Below are positions 7,568 to 16,451 of a stretch of 64,000 bases of DNA, one piece after another; position 1 is the first letter of the stretch, and each line of letters opens with the position of its first letter. This DNA comes from a bacterium (GTDB taxonomy: Bacteria; Bacillota; Clostridia; Lachnospirales; Lachnospiraceae). The DNA is taken from the NCBI GenBank assembly GCA_030524675.1, contig JAUNGE010000001.1:1-64000 (forward strand). Reading direction: 5' to 3'. The notes beneath the pieces were generated by a model that saw nothing but the letters and a program-made list of their open reading frames with translations, was not told where the DNA came from and searched no databases. The position numbers and the translations under genes were made by a program.

Positions 7568-8305
7568 TTATCGCCCCTTTCTAGTTTGTTTTTCAGGCCA
7601 TCCTTTTATATTTCCATCTGTAATTGCATGAAATAGGCAATCTTTTGTACCTGGATTTTCCTTTTGAATGGTTTTTATTAACTGCTTGACATATTCGCGC
7701 TTCGTTTTTCCATCTGCTGGACACGGATTTTTACACACAGGCAGAGAATATTTTCTCTGAAAACCAATCACATCCGCTTCATTGACATAAATTAATGGAC
7801 GAATGACAGATAATCTTGTTTTGTCAAGAAATGTATATGGTGAAAATGTATAAAAATGTCCTTCGTACATCAGAGAAAGAAACATCGTCTCAATTAAATC
7901 GTCTTTATGATGGGCATAGGCGATTTTATTGCATCCAAATTCCAAAGCTGTCTGGTTGAGTGCTCCTTTGCGCATTTTAGCACATAAAGAACATGGGTTC
8001 GATTCTTTGCGAATGTCAAACAGAATTGGAGCAATTTCTGTTTTTACAATATGATATGGAACTTCTAGGGCTTCACAGAGCGATTGAATAGGAGACAAAT
8101 CAAAATTTTCAAATCCCAAATCTACAGTGATTCCAATTATGTCAAATTTTTTTGGATAAAACTTTTGAAGTCCTTGTAACGCATATAACAAAGTCAAACT
8201 ATCTTTTCCGCCAGAAATTCCCACAGCAATTTTGTCACCAGGCTCAATCAGCGCATAATCATCAACCGCTTGCCTGGTTAAGCTATATAAACGTTGTAAA
8301 TTCAT
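7568..8305 (-). CDS. TtcA-like tRNA 2-thiolation ATPase
   Basis: PP-loop ATPase of the TtcA/TilS group, which adenylates a tRNA base before thiolation. The PP-loop SGGKDS is at residues 31-36. Cys105 and Cys108 (NPCSLCAK) form the CxxC, with further Cys at 191 and 195 (VCKNPCPADG). These can carry the Fe-S cluster or persulfide as in TtcA. I prefer the ATG at 8305 (245 aa) to one 18 bases upstream, because ATGAGG between them can serve as RBS. It is followed 1 base later by the recombinase gene. The modified tRNA position is not decided by sequence. Confidence 0.85.
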   Translation of the reverse strand: MNLQRLYSLTRQAVDDYALIEPGDKIAVGISGGKDSLTLLYALQGLQKFYPKKFDIIGITVDLGFENFDLSPIQSLCEALEVPYHIVKTEIAPILFDIRKESNPCSLCAKMRKGALNQTALEFGCNKIAYAHHKDDLIETMFLSLMYEGHFYTFSPYTFLDKTRLSVIRPLIYVNEADVIGFQRKYSLPVCKNPCPADGKTKREYVKQLIKTIQKENPGTKDCLFHAITDGNIKGWPEKQTRKGR

Positions 8306-8337
8306 AAGAAATAAAAACCTCATTTTTTCATAGTATT

Positions 8338-8391
8338 GGCTATTTTTAGCCTTTAACTATTCGCTAAAGTATAGTTTCACGAATAGTTAAA
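8338..8391 (-). promoter_or_regulatory. Tandem hairpins in the ttcA-like leader
   Basis: Two inverted repeats lie just upstream of the ttcA-like start: a perfect 12-bp pair (8352-8363 with 8380-8391, arm TTTAACTATTCG) and GGCTATTTTTAGCC at 8338-8351. On the minus strand they would be the last structures of the 5' leader. No known riboswitch is recognised. Confidence 0.5.
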
Positions 8392-8771
8392 AATATCTAT
8401 CTATAAAATTTCAAAACTGCGAATAATACTCTGTATTTTCTGTACCACTCTTCTGCTTCCTGTATTGTAACTGATAAGATCGTTTTTGTAAAGTTTTCAC
8501 AGAAGCTTTTACTTCTCTTCTCGTACTATCCTGATGTACAAATGCCAAAGTATAGTATGCACGAAGGTATTGATAGAATAAAAAACGTCTTTGAAAAGCC
8601 AACTATTTTTGGCCCTCACAGACGTTTTTGAGTTTCTTTTATGATATTTTCTACATTTAAAGAAAAATAATCGCTCTCAGGACATTTTTGATTTTTGAGT
8701 TATATTTTGAGACATTTTTCTCTTTTTTCGACATTCTTTGCGACCCAGGAGGGAAACTATAGTTTCCTACT
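8392..8771. other. Intergenic region between the 2H gene and the ttcA-like gene
   Basis: No convincing gene. It contains AAAGTATAGTATGCACGAA (8547-8565), an imperfect copy of 8366-8383. It also holds the 16-bp perfect palindrome GGAAACTATAGTTTCC (8752-8767) four bases after the 2H gene stop, and a terminator at 8581-8629. A 63-codon TTG-initiated frame (8411-8602, minus) has no RBS or recognisable motif and spans the terminator. Confidence 0.5.
8579..8629 (-). terminator. Terminator of the kinase/phosphatase cluster
   Basis: AAAAACGTCT (8581-8590) pairs with AGACGTTTTT (8620-8629), with an inner GCCA/TGGC pair. On the minus strand the stem ends in TTTTTTATTC. It lies downstream of the 2H phosphoesterase gene, the last gene of the cluster. 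It could also work on the plus strand. Confidence 0.7.
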
Positions 8772-9509
8772 TTATTCTTCATAATACTGGTTCATATCAC
8801 AAAATCTCTGATATACGAGATCTTCTGCTGCCAGTGCCACGGTGCATGTTTCTTTTGATATCATGCGAAAGGTATCTTCCAAACTGTTTATGTTGTCTGC
8901 ATTGTAAATGCCAGGCTTATAATATGCCAGAGTGATATGCGGAGTTATAGGATATCCCAGAGGCACGATTTTCTCCATCTGCTCGTAAAGTCTCATAAGA
9001 AGACTGCAGTCCTCTTCGCTGACTGGTTCTAATCCTAGTACAACACTGGTATTGACCATATTGAAAACACAGGTCGTCCGCATTCGGAGTATCCAGTTTT
9101 CCTTTCGTATTCTTTCTAAGAGTACTTTAATTTCCTGACCTGCCACATCCATAGCGTGTCTATTCACTCCATCCACCGTGCCATTCACCAGGTCATGAAG
9201 TGTCATATGAAATGTATCTTCTCTCAAACGGTCAGAAAGCATATCCTGGCACCTGGAATACAGCATATCCTGCATCCAGGCCAAATGGGCGAGAAATGCC
9301 TCACTTTCAGCGTTTCCACTTTCACTACCGTTTTTTTGAAGAACAAAAACGACCGTATTTCCCAGATATGGTTTCATTGTTCCATCCGCGTTAATCTTGT
9401 GACAGAGATTGCTGTTTGTGCAAAATTTTCCAGAAGAATCCAGATAAAGACTGTGATATTCAAAACTGTACACGCGATTTTTAAACTGTTCCAATGTTTC
9501 TAGCTGCAT
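8772..9509 (-). CDS. 2H phosphoesterase superfamily protein
   Basis: A 245-residue soluble protein with the two HxT motifs of the 2H superfamily (2'-5' RNA ligase, LigT and cyclic phosphodiesterases): His101 in DTFHMTLHDL and His191 in ITPHITLAYY. Both lie where the two-lobed fold requires them. The substrate is unknown: RNA 2',3'-cyclic phosphate, ADP-ribose cyclic phosphate or a cyclic (oligo)nucleotide are possible for the superfamily. It follows the kinase gene by 21 bases with GGAGGG as RBS, so it is probably the last gene of that operon. A direct role in phosphoprotein signalling is not evident. Confidence 0.82.
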   Translation of the reverse strand: MQLETLEQFKNRVYSFEYHSLYLDSSGKFCTNSNLCHKINADGTMKPYLGNTVVFVLQKNGSESGNAESEAFLAHLAWMQDMLYSRCQDMLSDRLREDTFHMTLHDLVNGTVDGVNRHAMDVAGQEIKVLLERIRKENWILRMRTTCVFNMVNTSVVLGLEPVSEEDCSLLMRLYEQMEKIVPLGYPITPHITLAYYKPGIYNADNINSLEDTFRMISKETCTVALAAEDLVYQRFCDMNQYYEE

Positions 9510-9530
9510 ACTATCTCCCTCCTGATTTCT

Positions 9531-12500
9531 TTATTTACAGCGCCCATCTTTATCCACAGCGTACCCATCAGGCGTTGTGGTATCTGTGAAAAGATAGCCA
9601 TTGTCATTAAAGCAATAGGCAACTCCGCCAATATTCCACCAGCCAGACTTTAAGTAGCCGCCGGTTGCAGTCTGATACCACCATCCGCTGCTGCTCTCCA
9701 CCCAGCGGCCTCCCGTCACTTCCTCCACATACGTATCGCTGCGCCATTCTCCTTCCTTGACGGTTCCATTGGTATATGTCTGTTTGCCTTGACCGCTGCG
9801 TTTTCCGTTTTTCCATCCTCCCGTATACACACTTCCACTATTCCATGTATAGGTACCCTGCCCATCTATGGCACCATTGTGCCATTCGCCTACATAGGTA
9901 TCTTTCTCCTTACGGTCACTCGAATAGAATGTTATAGTGCCTGTGCCGTTGCGCATATCATTGCTCCACTCTCCCTCATATACACTTCCATTTGCATAGG
10001 TCATAGTGCCCTGTCCGCTGCGCTTATTTTCTTTCCACTCCCCATCATACAAACCGCCATCCGACCAGGTATACGTACCATGTCCGTCTTTTTGACCCTG
10101 GGAATACGTTCCCTCATAGATATCTCCCGATGCGTACATAAGGCGGCAGGTTCCTTCCCGCTTATCGTCTTTCCACTCTCCCGTATACACGTTACCGTTG
10201 GTCCAGGTATACACGCCATACCCATTTCGCTTGCCATCACATTTCAATCCAGTATAATATCCAGATATGTTCCCAGAATTGTCTACATAGGAGACATTTT
10301 CCACGTAACTCCATTCTCCCTCCAGCGTTCCAAGTGCGTCCACGTCCCAGTAGAACGTTCCTGTACCATTCATTTGGCCCTCGCTCCAGGTTCCCTGATA
10401 AACGCTTCCAGATTGAAACATCAGAAAACCCGCTCCATCCTGCATTCCGTTGCGGAACGTTCCCACATACTGATTTTTGGACGTCTCATCGGAGAGAATG
10501 CCAAGTCCGCTGATTACACCATCGCAAAGCATTCCGTCATACGTGCAGTCTTCTAAAAACGTTGTGGCAGGATATTCCATATCTTCTGTATAGCTCCACT
10601 CTCCCTCCAGCGTTTCGCCATCTTCCCATGTAAAAGTACCCTGTCCATATGGTGAGCCATCTTTCCACATACTGACTAACTGCCCATCTGCCAGGGAGGC
10701 AAAGGTGATTGTTCCAAAACCGTTTACAGAGTCCTTTGCATACATGCCAGTGTAAAGAAAGCCAGAAAGGTCTTCTTCCTCCAGATAGGAAAATTCACTT
10801 GTAAGGCTCGTTCCGTCCGCCCAGGTAAAAGTGCCTGGACCGTCTGTCATCTTTCCGTCTTTCCATTCCCCTTCATAGCGCTCTCCAGTACTCCAGATAT
10901 AGGTTCCGTGGCCGCTTCTCTCATCTTCAGCCCACTCTCCTTCGTATCGGTCGCCATTTCTCAAAAGCAGTACGCCGTATCCCTGTTTCTTTCCATCAGT
11001 CCATGAGCCATCGTATTCGCTGGAGTCCCCCGCTTTCCAGGTATAGACACCTTGACCGCTCATCTGGTCATCCAGCCAACTCCCCTCATACACATCTCCG
11101 TTCGACCAGGTGTATATGCCGTCCCCATTTTTCTTTTTGTGTTTTATTTGGCCTGTATATACCTCATTTCCGGCATAAGAAATGGTTTTTGTGAAAGTCA
11201 TGTTGGAGTAAATGACAATGCCAGCGGCGACAATAACCACTCCCGCAAGGACAAGACCTGCAAGCTTTGCGTTTTTCTTTCTTTCCAGTTTTTTGAAAAT
11301 GCGCTTTTTTTCCTCATGCTCTGCTGGTTCTGACACTACTTTTGGTATGGATTCCGCCGCTGGTTCTGGTGCGGATACATGCACAGAATCCGGAATCACA
11401 GAATCTGGAATCGTGTCTGCCTTTGAGTCCGAAAAACTGGTTGTTGTCGGGATGGATGTGGAGGTCGAACCGGAAACGGACGCTGTGGCCGATATCGGGT
11501 CTGAAGATATAACAGGTGTAGGATTGGTATCCAAGTCCATATCTGGCATACATTCTGCTGCAAGCAGAGCCTCTTTAAACTCTCCCATTGTCTGGAATCT
11601 GTCCTTTGCCTGCACTGCCAACCCCTTTAAAATGACCTGCTCCACAGCTTTTGGCAGAGAGACACCTTGAGCAGAGAAAGGAACCAGTTTTTCCCCATCC
11701 AGGCGGTCCAGCGCCTCTGGAGGCACCGTTCCGGTAAGTGCCGCATAGAAACAGGCTGCAACGGAATAGACATCCGTAAAGGGTCCCTGCTTTCCTCTTC
11801 TGGTATATTGTTCTTTCGGCGCATATCCTGCGGTCAATACCACGTCCAGACTGTGGCTTTTGTCTCCAAGGCTGTATCGGGAAGAACCGAAATCCATCAG
11901 TTTGACTTCGTGTTTCTCTGTGATAAAAATATTGTTTGGTGTCACATCACGGTGGATGATATTTTCACAATGCACACTCTCCAGTGCCTCCATGACGGGC
12001 AGCAGGATTCTCTTTGCATCTTCCCAGCTGATTCTTCCACCGGCATTTTTGATGTACGTCTTGAAATTCATACCCTCAAGATAGTCCATCACAAAATAGG
12101 CCGTGTGGTTTTCTTCAAAATACCCTGTGACTCTCACGATGTGCGGATTGCTGGTAAACTTTGCGAGCGTTTTTGCCTCTTCCAAAAAACATTCTTTTCC
12201 ATACTGGAAATTTTCACTCATTTCGCCTGTGTAGGTCGTGATGTTTACATCCCCCTCGCGGCGTGTTGCCATAATCTCAGGAAAGAATTCTTTGATGGCT
12301 ACCAGCAGCTTCAGATGATAATTCATTGCCAGATAGGTGATACCGGAACCGCCCTGTCCCAAAACCTCACCGATAATATAATGTCCTGAAAGAATGGTGC
12401 CTGGCGGCAGCGCCATCGGGTATTTTGCTCTGTTTTGTTCGGCATCATAACCACAATATGGACATGGGCCATCCCCTGGATACTCTTTAAAACAATGAAA

Positions 12501-12596
12501 ACACGTGGTATGTTTTCTCTCAGTTTTTTCTGTTTCCATATTTTTTATCACTTCTGTACTCATACCGCTTCCCTCTCTCTTTTCTTCTTCATCCAC
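9531..12596 (-). CDS. Transmembrane Ser/Thr protein kinase with MORN repeats
   Basis: A 1021-residue chimera. An N-terminal zinc ribbon has Cys32, Cys35, Cys45 and Cys48 (CFHC, CPYC). A Hanks-type kinase domain spans about 68-345 with GQGGSG, VAIK (Lys102), HRDVTPNN and DFGSS all intact. A Ser/Thr/Pro-rich linker follows (about 360-430), then one TM helix near 445-467. After it come many MORN repeats of the YEGEW-G-GTYTW type (about 480-955), and the C terminus is an aromatic, Gly-rich stretch (GWWYQTATGGYLKSGWW) resembling choline/cell-wall-binding repeats. The topology implied is kinase inside and MORN outside. An alternative ATG at 12563 has GAGAGGGA before it. It follows the VWA-FHA gene by 17 bases. 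Confidence 0.9.
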   Translation of the reverse strand: MDEEEKREGSGMSTEVIKNMETEKTERKHTTCFHCFKEYPGDGPCPYCGYDAEQNRAKYPMALPPGTILSGHYIIGEVLGQGGSGITYLAMNYHLKLLVAIKEFFPEIMATRREGDVNITTYTGEMSENFQYGKECFLEEAKTLAKFTSNPHIVRVTGYFEENHTAYFVMDYLEGMNFKTYIKNAGGRISWEDAKRILLPVMEALESVHCENIIHRDVTPNNIFITEKHEVKLMDFGSSRYSLGDKSHSLDVVLTAGYAPKEQYTRRGKQGPFTDVYSVAACFYAALTGTVPPEALDRLDGEKLVPFSAQGVSLPKAVEQVILKGLAVQAKDRFQTMGEFKEALLAAECMPDMDLDTNPTPVISSDPISATASVSGSTSTSIPTTTSFSDSKADTIPDSVIPDSVHVSAPEPAAESIPKVVSEPAEHEEKKRIFKKLERKKNAKLAGLVLAGVVIVAAGIVIYSNMTFTKTISYAGNEVYTGQIKHKKKNGDGIYTWSNGDVYEGSWLDDQMSGQGVYTWKAGDSSEYDGSWTDGKKQGYGVLLLRNGDRYEGEWAEDERSGHGTYIWSTGERYEGEWKDGKMTDGPGTFTWADGTSLTSEFSYLEEEDLSGFLYTGMYAKDSVNGFGTITFASLADGQLVSMWKDGSPYGQGTFTWEDGETLEGEWSYTEDMEYPATTFLEDCTYDGMLCDGVISGLGILSDETSKNQYVGTFRNGMQDGAGFLMFQSGSVYQGTWSEGQMNGTGTFYWDVDALGTLEGEWSYVENVSYVDNSGNISGYYTGLKCDGKRNGYGVYTWTNGNVYTGEWKDDKREGTCRLMYASGDIYEGTYSQGQKDGHGTYTWSDGGLYDGEWKENKRSGQGTMTYANGSVYEGEWSNDMRNGTGTITFYSSDRKEKDTYVGEWHNGAIDGQGTYTWNSGSVYTGGWKNGKRSGQGKQTYTNGTVKEGEWRSDTYVEEVTGGRWVESSSGWWYQTATGGYLKSGWWNIGGVAYCFNDNGYLFTDTTTPDGYAVDKDGRCK

Positions 12597-12613
12597 TTCC
12601 TGTTCTTGTCTCT

Positions 12614-14167
12614 TTAAAACAGAAATCGAAACTCCACATCTCCTATCGATACCACATCACCGCTGCGCAGCCTGTTCGGTGCGTGAAGCCGCATGCCACC
12701 GAGGAAGGTTCCTTGTTCTGAATCCAGGTCCTCAATCCAAATCAGACCGTTCTCCCTGAAAATGCGGGAATTTTTTGCAGAGACATCTGCCCCTTCCCAT
12801 ATCACATCGCAGGAGGCATCCGTACCGATAAAAAGCTCCCGTTTCAGATAAAATTCTCTGTCAGGTGTCAAACAGTGACCAGACAGTACTTGAAGCTTCA
12901 TGTAAATAGTATCTTTGGAATCTGCCGTATCTGCAAAAATTTTCCGGATTTGGGAATTTGCCGAATCGTTTGCAAACCGTTTCTCTCGCTTTTTTATCCG
13001 GCACAACAGTATACCAACCGCTGCTGCACCTACGGCCGCTCCGCCAAACAGTGCACCAAGTATCCACGCCACAGGCCGAATAGATTCTAAAGTGCCATCC
13101 TGCATACTCTTCTCTGTCGAATCTGCCGTAGTTTCCGTCGCTGGCACGGAGATGGTCTCCTGTATGCTCTCTTGTGTCGTCTCCTCTTTTCTTGTTTCTT
13201 CTATACTGGATATGCTTTCCGATGCTGATGCCTCAGGCTGCTGCTCTGTCCAGTTCAGCACCTGTATATTCTGCAGCAGAAGGTGCGGCGGATTTGGCAG
13301 CCGCCTACTTTTTTCCATAATGTTAAAATACACTTCGATATCCGGCAGAACGGTATCCGGCGTCATTTCCTGTCCCAGTGCGAACTCAGCTGCTGCCAAG
13401 CAGCGAAAATTCCGCGCAATGTTTTTTGCGGCCATTTCCAACTCATCCATTGCTATATACTCATGGGAACAGAGCCCGAGAGGACTGGAAAGTCCAGCTA
13501 TATGTACCAGAATGTCATTTCTATCTAAAATTCTCTCCCTCACTTCTTTTCGTGTTGGCGTCTCTGCCTGTTGGTCTGCTTCACCGTCCGTAATCACAAT
13601 CAGATGTATGAACTCCCCTTTCATACGCCCTGTGCGGTTTCTCTCTTCCAAATAATCCAGTGCCTGCGAGATTCCCTGATACAAATCTGTCGTCTGGTCG
13701 GAAAACGGAAGCTGCTTTAGCTCGCTCATCACTTTACCGGCATCCATTGTATTTTGCGCCCCTGTCAGACAAAAAGCATCGCCCAGTGTCGCTAATGTGA
13801 ACAGGACATGCGAGGACTCTGCTTGGCAAGCATCCATCACAGCTGCCATAAATAACTGGATTTGTTCCTGGTATGGTTTTACAGAACCCGAATGGTCCAC
13901 TAAAAAGAAACAATGTATCCAGGCATCCGTCTCTGCTAAGGGCCGCAATTCCTGTTCATATGCAAAAGAACCAGGTTGTTTTACAAAAACATAGTCAAAT
14001 GTCTCTGTCCCCATATCAAAAAACGTATAGATTGTGTCTTTCTGGCAAAATACAGAGGCAATTTCCGGTTTTTCTCCATTCCACGCCAGTGCAGGAATTG
14101 GTGTCTGAAGCGTCAGAAAAACGCTCAAAAGAACCCCTAGTATTTGTTGTATTCTCGTTTTTGTCAA
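12614..14167 (-). CDS. Secreted VWA domain protein with TM and cytoplasmic FHA domain
   Basis: 517 residues. A signal peptide ends near PIPALA (1-28). A von Willebrand A domain at about 80-260 carries the MIDAS motif DHSGS (91-95) and VITDGEAD. A Ser/Thr/Glu-rich linker leads to a TM helix (about 366-388) with KKREKRF after it. The C-terminal FHA domain (about 425-515) reads LFIGTDASCD, SAKNSRI, LDSEQGTFLGG, so VWA is probably outside and the phosphopeptide-binding FHA inside. The likely start is a TTG that overlaps the preceding PP2C stop (TTGA). The AGGAGG there is unusually close, so the start is uncertain. Inferred: an adaptor that senses outside ligands and docks on phosphothreonine proteins. 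Confidence 0.85.
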   Translation of the reverse strand: MTKTRIQQILGVLLSVFLTLQTPIPALAWNGEKPEIASVFCQKDTIYTFFDMGTETFDYVFVKQPGSFAYEQELRPLAETDAWIHCFFLVDHSGSVKPYQEQIQLFMAAVMDACQAESSHVLFTLATLGDAFCLTGAQNTMDAGKVMSELKQLPFSDQTTDLYQGISQALDYLEERNRTGRMKGEFIHLIVITDGEADQQAETPTRKEVRERILDRNDILVHIAGLSSPLGLCSHEYIAMDELEMAAKNIARNFRCLAAAEFALGQEMTPDTVLPDIEVYFNIMEKSRRLPNPPHLLLQNIQVLNWTEQQPEASASESISSIEETRKEETTQESIQETISVPATETTADSTEKSMQDGTLESIRPVAWILGALFGGAAVGAAAVGILLCRIKKREKRFANDSANSQIRKIFADTADSKDTIYMKLQVLSGHCLTPDREFYLKRELFIGTDASCDVIWEGADVSAKNSRIFRENGLIWIEDLDSEQGTFLGGMRLHAPNRLRSGDVVSIGDVEFRFLF

Positions 14168-14946
14168 TCCTCCTTTGCATCCTCGGCAGTAAAAATGACC
14201 GTCAAAGCCGTCAGATTATCTGTATCGGGTAGAATTCTCTCCATCAAGCGCAGCATCATACCTTCTATCCACTCCTTCGCAGTCTCTGCTTTTAGACGTT
14301 CTATCAGGATTTCCTCCTCGCTCAGATATTCCCAGAAACCGTCTGAACAGAGCAGAAACGCATCGCCGCTGCGAAGAGGAAATTCCAGCGTCCCACAATC
14401 TGGAATGCATCTCTTGGCATCTCCCACAACCCGCAGCAGGCTGGAGCGGTCTTCATCCCTTGCAATCTGAGCTTTAGAAATTTCTCCGGATTGATATTTT
14501 TTATATGTGACAGAGTGATCCTGCGTCAGCTGAAAAATATGGCCCTGCGTCAGGTAATACAGGCGGGAATCCCCCACATTGGCCCACACTGCGCTGTCTT
14601 TCTGCACGGCCAGCGTCACCACGGTACTTTTCATTCTCTTGTGCAGAGCTTTTTGCAGCTGAATCAGGGACGTATTTGCCTTCAAGATACATTCCGCCAT
14701 ACATGTTTCCATATAATTTCGATATGTCGGTGTCTCTTCTTGCCGACCATTTCCCTTTTGGTACTGTTCCCATGCTGCAAGTATCGTTTCTACGACATGT
14801 CTGGAAGCTTCCTCTCCCCCCAGGCAGCCGCCGAGTCCATCTGCCAGAACGAAAAGGCTGCTGCCAGCATCCGTTCTGGAAGCGGCACAGTCCTCATTGT
14901 GAGACTGTCCGCCGCAATGTGTATAAAGATAAGAATCTATCCTCAT
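14164..14946 (-). CDS. PP2C-type Ser/Thr protein phosphatase (first)
   Basis: Metal-dependent phosphatase of 260 residues, soluble. Signature residues are present: SHNEDC near 16-20, ADGLGGCLGGE near 36, ANVGDSR, LLCSDGFWEYLSEEE and DNLTALTVIF. The catalytic acidic residues are therefore intact. It should reverse phosphorylation by the kinase of the same operon. It lies 4 bases after the protease-FHA stop and overlaps the VWA-FHA start, indicating translational coupling. It is a different sequence from the second PP2C of the cluster. Confidence 0.92.
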   Translation of the reverse strand: MRIDSYLYTHCGGQSHNEDCAASRTDAGSSLFVLADGLGGCLGGEEASRHVVETILAAWEQYQKGNGRQEETPTYRNYMETCMAECILKANTSLIQLQKALHKRMKSTVVTLAVQKDSAVWANVGDSRLYYLTQGHIFQLTQDHSVTYKKYQSGEISKAQIARDEDRSSLLRVVGDAKRCIPDCGTLEFPLRSGDAFLLCSDGFWEYLSEEEILIERLKAETAKEWIEGMMLRLMERILPDTDNLTALTVIFTAEDAKED

Positions 14947-14950
14947 TCCA

Positions 14951-16246
14951 TCACCCCAGCTCTACACGCAGTTCATTGCTGCGGTCTCCCAGATAAAAAC
15001 TGTCTCCAGAGCGAAGATGATACGAAATTCCTGGAGTCAACTTCTGTCCGTTTATCAAGTATGTACCATAGGAAGAATGTAGGTCAGTGAGAAGAAATTC
15101 TCCGGCCGCCTCATCCCACTGGAGAGAACAGTGTTTGGCACTGACGCCAGGCGTCCCGTCGCGGTAGGTCAGCCTGCATACGCTGTGATCCCTTCCAATC
15201 AACATCTGCTGTGCGCCTACCGGAAAGCGCATCCCATTGTGCTGTATGGACAGTGAACGGACAAAAGGCATCTGTTTTGGTGCAGCAGCTGTTTCACTAT
15301 GACGGACAGATTTCTTTTCCGCTTTTTTTGAGGCAGCAGTCACCGACATGCCTGTTTTCTTTTTTTTCTGTATCAAAATCACTACAAGGACGAAAAGAAG
15401 TACTGCAAATCCCGCCGCACTGCAGTACAGCACAAGATTTGGCCTTTCTGATGCTGTTTCGTAGATAATATTATTGCGGTTTAACAGTGGCAAAGCTTCC
15501 TCGATGTTGACAGCAAAATTGACGCCAGGTGTTTTTACTTGGCTGACACCCAGTTTATCTCCAGCCACACCGACAACCGTTGTCATAACGCCTTCTACAT
15601 TGACACCGATCACATAGCCATCCTTATCCACCAGAGGTCCGCCAGAATTGCCGCTGTTTATCTCGGCATCCATCTGAATCAACATTCTTCCTGTACCGCT
15701 CTCTGTCAGAAGGCGGCTCATGCTGCCGCTGGTGACGGTAGCGTCCTCTATACTGTAATAGGAAAGAGAATCATGTACATTGTCCGCCACTCCAGGATAG
15801 CCGACAGCATACACCAAATTTCCCACATAGTTTTCCTTCGGCACCGACAGCACCAGAGATTTTCGCTTGTCTGTCGCGCGGTTGATGCGAAGCAGAGCCA
15901 GGTCTTTTTCCTCCAGGACATCCACCACATATGCCTCTTCCATCTGATTCAGGTCATACACCACCAACAATTTTGCCGTGCTCTTGTTTGTGCCGCCTCC
16001 GTGGTTCAGATAATCTTCCACAACATGATAATTTGTTAGAAGATACTGAGGATTTTCTTTCTGTTTTCCCACAAAAAAGCCTGTCCCATAAGAACTGGAG
16101 TCTTCCATCTTTGTATAAATAACCACAACCCCGTTTCTTGTCTGAACATCAAAGCCATCCGCAAACGCTGGAATGGCCATCAAAATCACCATACTACATG
16201 CCAGCCACAGTACGTAGAGCGCAGGGGCGCTTTTTCCTCTCTTCAT
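14951..16246 (-). CDS. Membrane S1C trypsin-like protease with FHA domain
   Basis: 431 residues. Signal peptide or anchor at 1-29 (ending IPAFA). A trypsin-like domain has the full triad: His74 (TNYHVVED), Asp115 (EKDLALLRI) and Ser201 (NSGNSGGPL). One TM helix follows near 268-290 with QKKKKTG after it. A C-terminal FHA domain (about 345-428) reads LIGRDHSVC, SAKHCSL, HSSYGTYLING. The topology implied is protease outside, FHA inside, parallel to the VWA-FHA protein. There is no PDZ domain, unlike HtrA. The ATG has GAGGAGA upstream. It may be switched by binding phosphorylated partners, which is inference. Confidence 0.9.
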   Translation of the reverse strand: MKRGKSAPALYVLWLACSMVILMAIPAFADGFDVQTRNGVVVIYTKMEDSSSYGTGFFVGKQKENPQYLLTNYHVVEDYLNHGGGTNKSTAKLLVVYDLNQMEEAYVVDVLEEKDLALLRINRATDKRKSLVLSVPKENYVGNLVYAVGYPGVADNVHDSLSYYSIEDATVTSGSMSRLLTESGTGRMLIQMDAEINSGNSGGPLVDKDGYVIGVNVEGVMTTVVGVAGDKLGVSQVKTPGVNFAVNIEEALPLLNRNNIIYETASERPNLVLYCSAAGFAVLLFVLVVILIQKKKKTGMSVTAASKKAEKKSVRHSETAAAPKQMPFVRSLSIQHNGMRFPVGAQQMLIGRDHSVCRLTYRDGTPGVSAKHCSLQWDEAAGEFLLTDLHSSYGTYLINGQKLTPGISYHLRSGDSFYLGDRSNELRVELG

Positions 16247-16451
16247 CTCGTGTCTCCTCTCTCCGTTCTCTCATGTTCTCTCATACTTTCCCATGTTTTC
16301 CCATGTTTCTCTTCTTCTCTTTTCTCCGCTCGCTCTTCATTCCTTTTCCTCGTTTTCGGCGTATTTTCTTCTTATTTTTTTGCCTTATTTTGTGCTGTCA
16401 TATTCTTCGGCCCGTTTCCTCTTTCCTGTCCAGGACATCCGCAGTATTACA
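16247..16451 (-). other. Purine-rich spacer within the cluster
   Basis: A 205-base gap between the second PP2C gene and the protease gene, strongly pyrimidine-rich on the plus strand, with short direct repeats (GTTCTCTCAT twice, CCCATGTTT twice). I see no clear promoter or hairpin. It is the only long gap in the cluster, so transcription could restart here. Confidence 0.4.

Noticed and set aside
8411..8602. 63-codon minus-strand frame between the 2H and ttcA-like genes.
   Set aside because: TTG start without an RBS, no recognisable motif, and it begins inside a terminator hairpin.
9789..10556. 255-codon plus-strand frame opposite the MORN region.
   Set aside because: A by-product of the repetitive MORN codons; no RBS, and the kinase frame has clear domain evidence.
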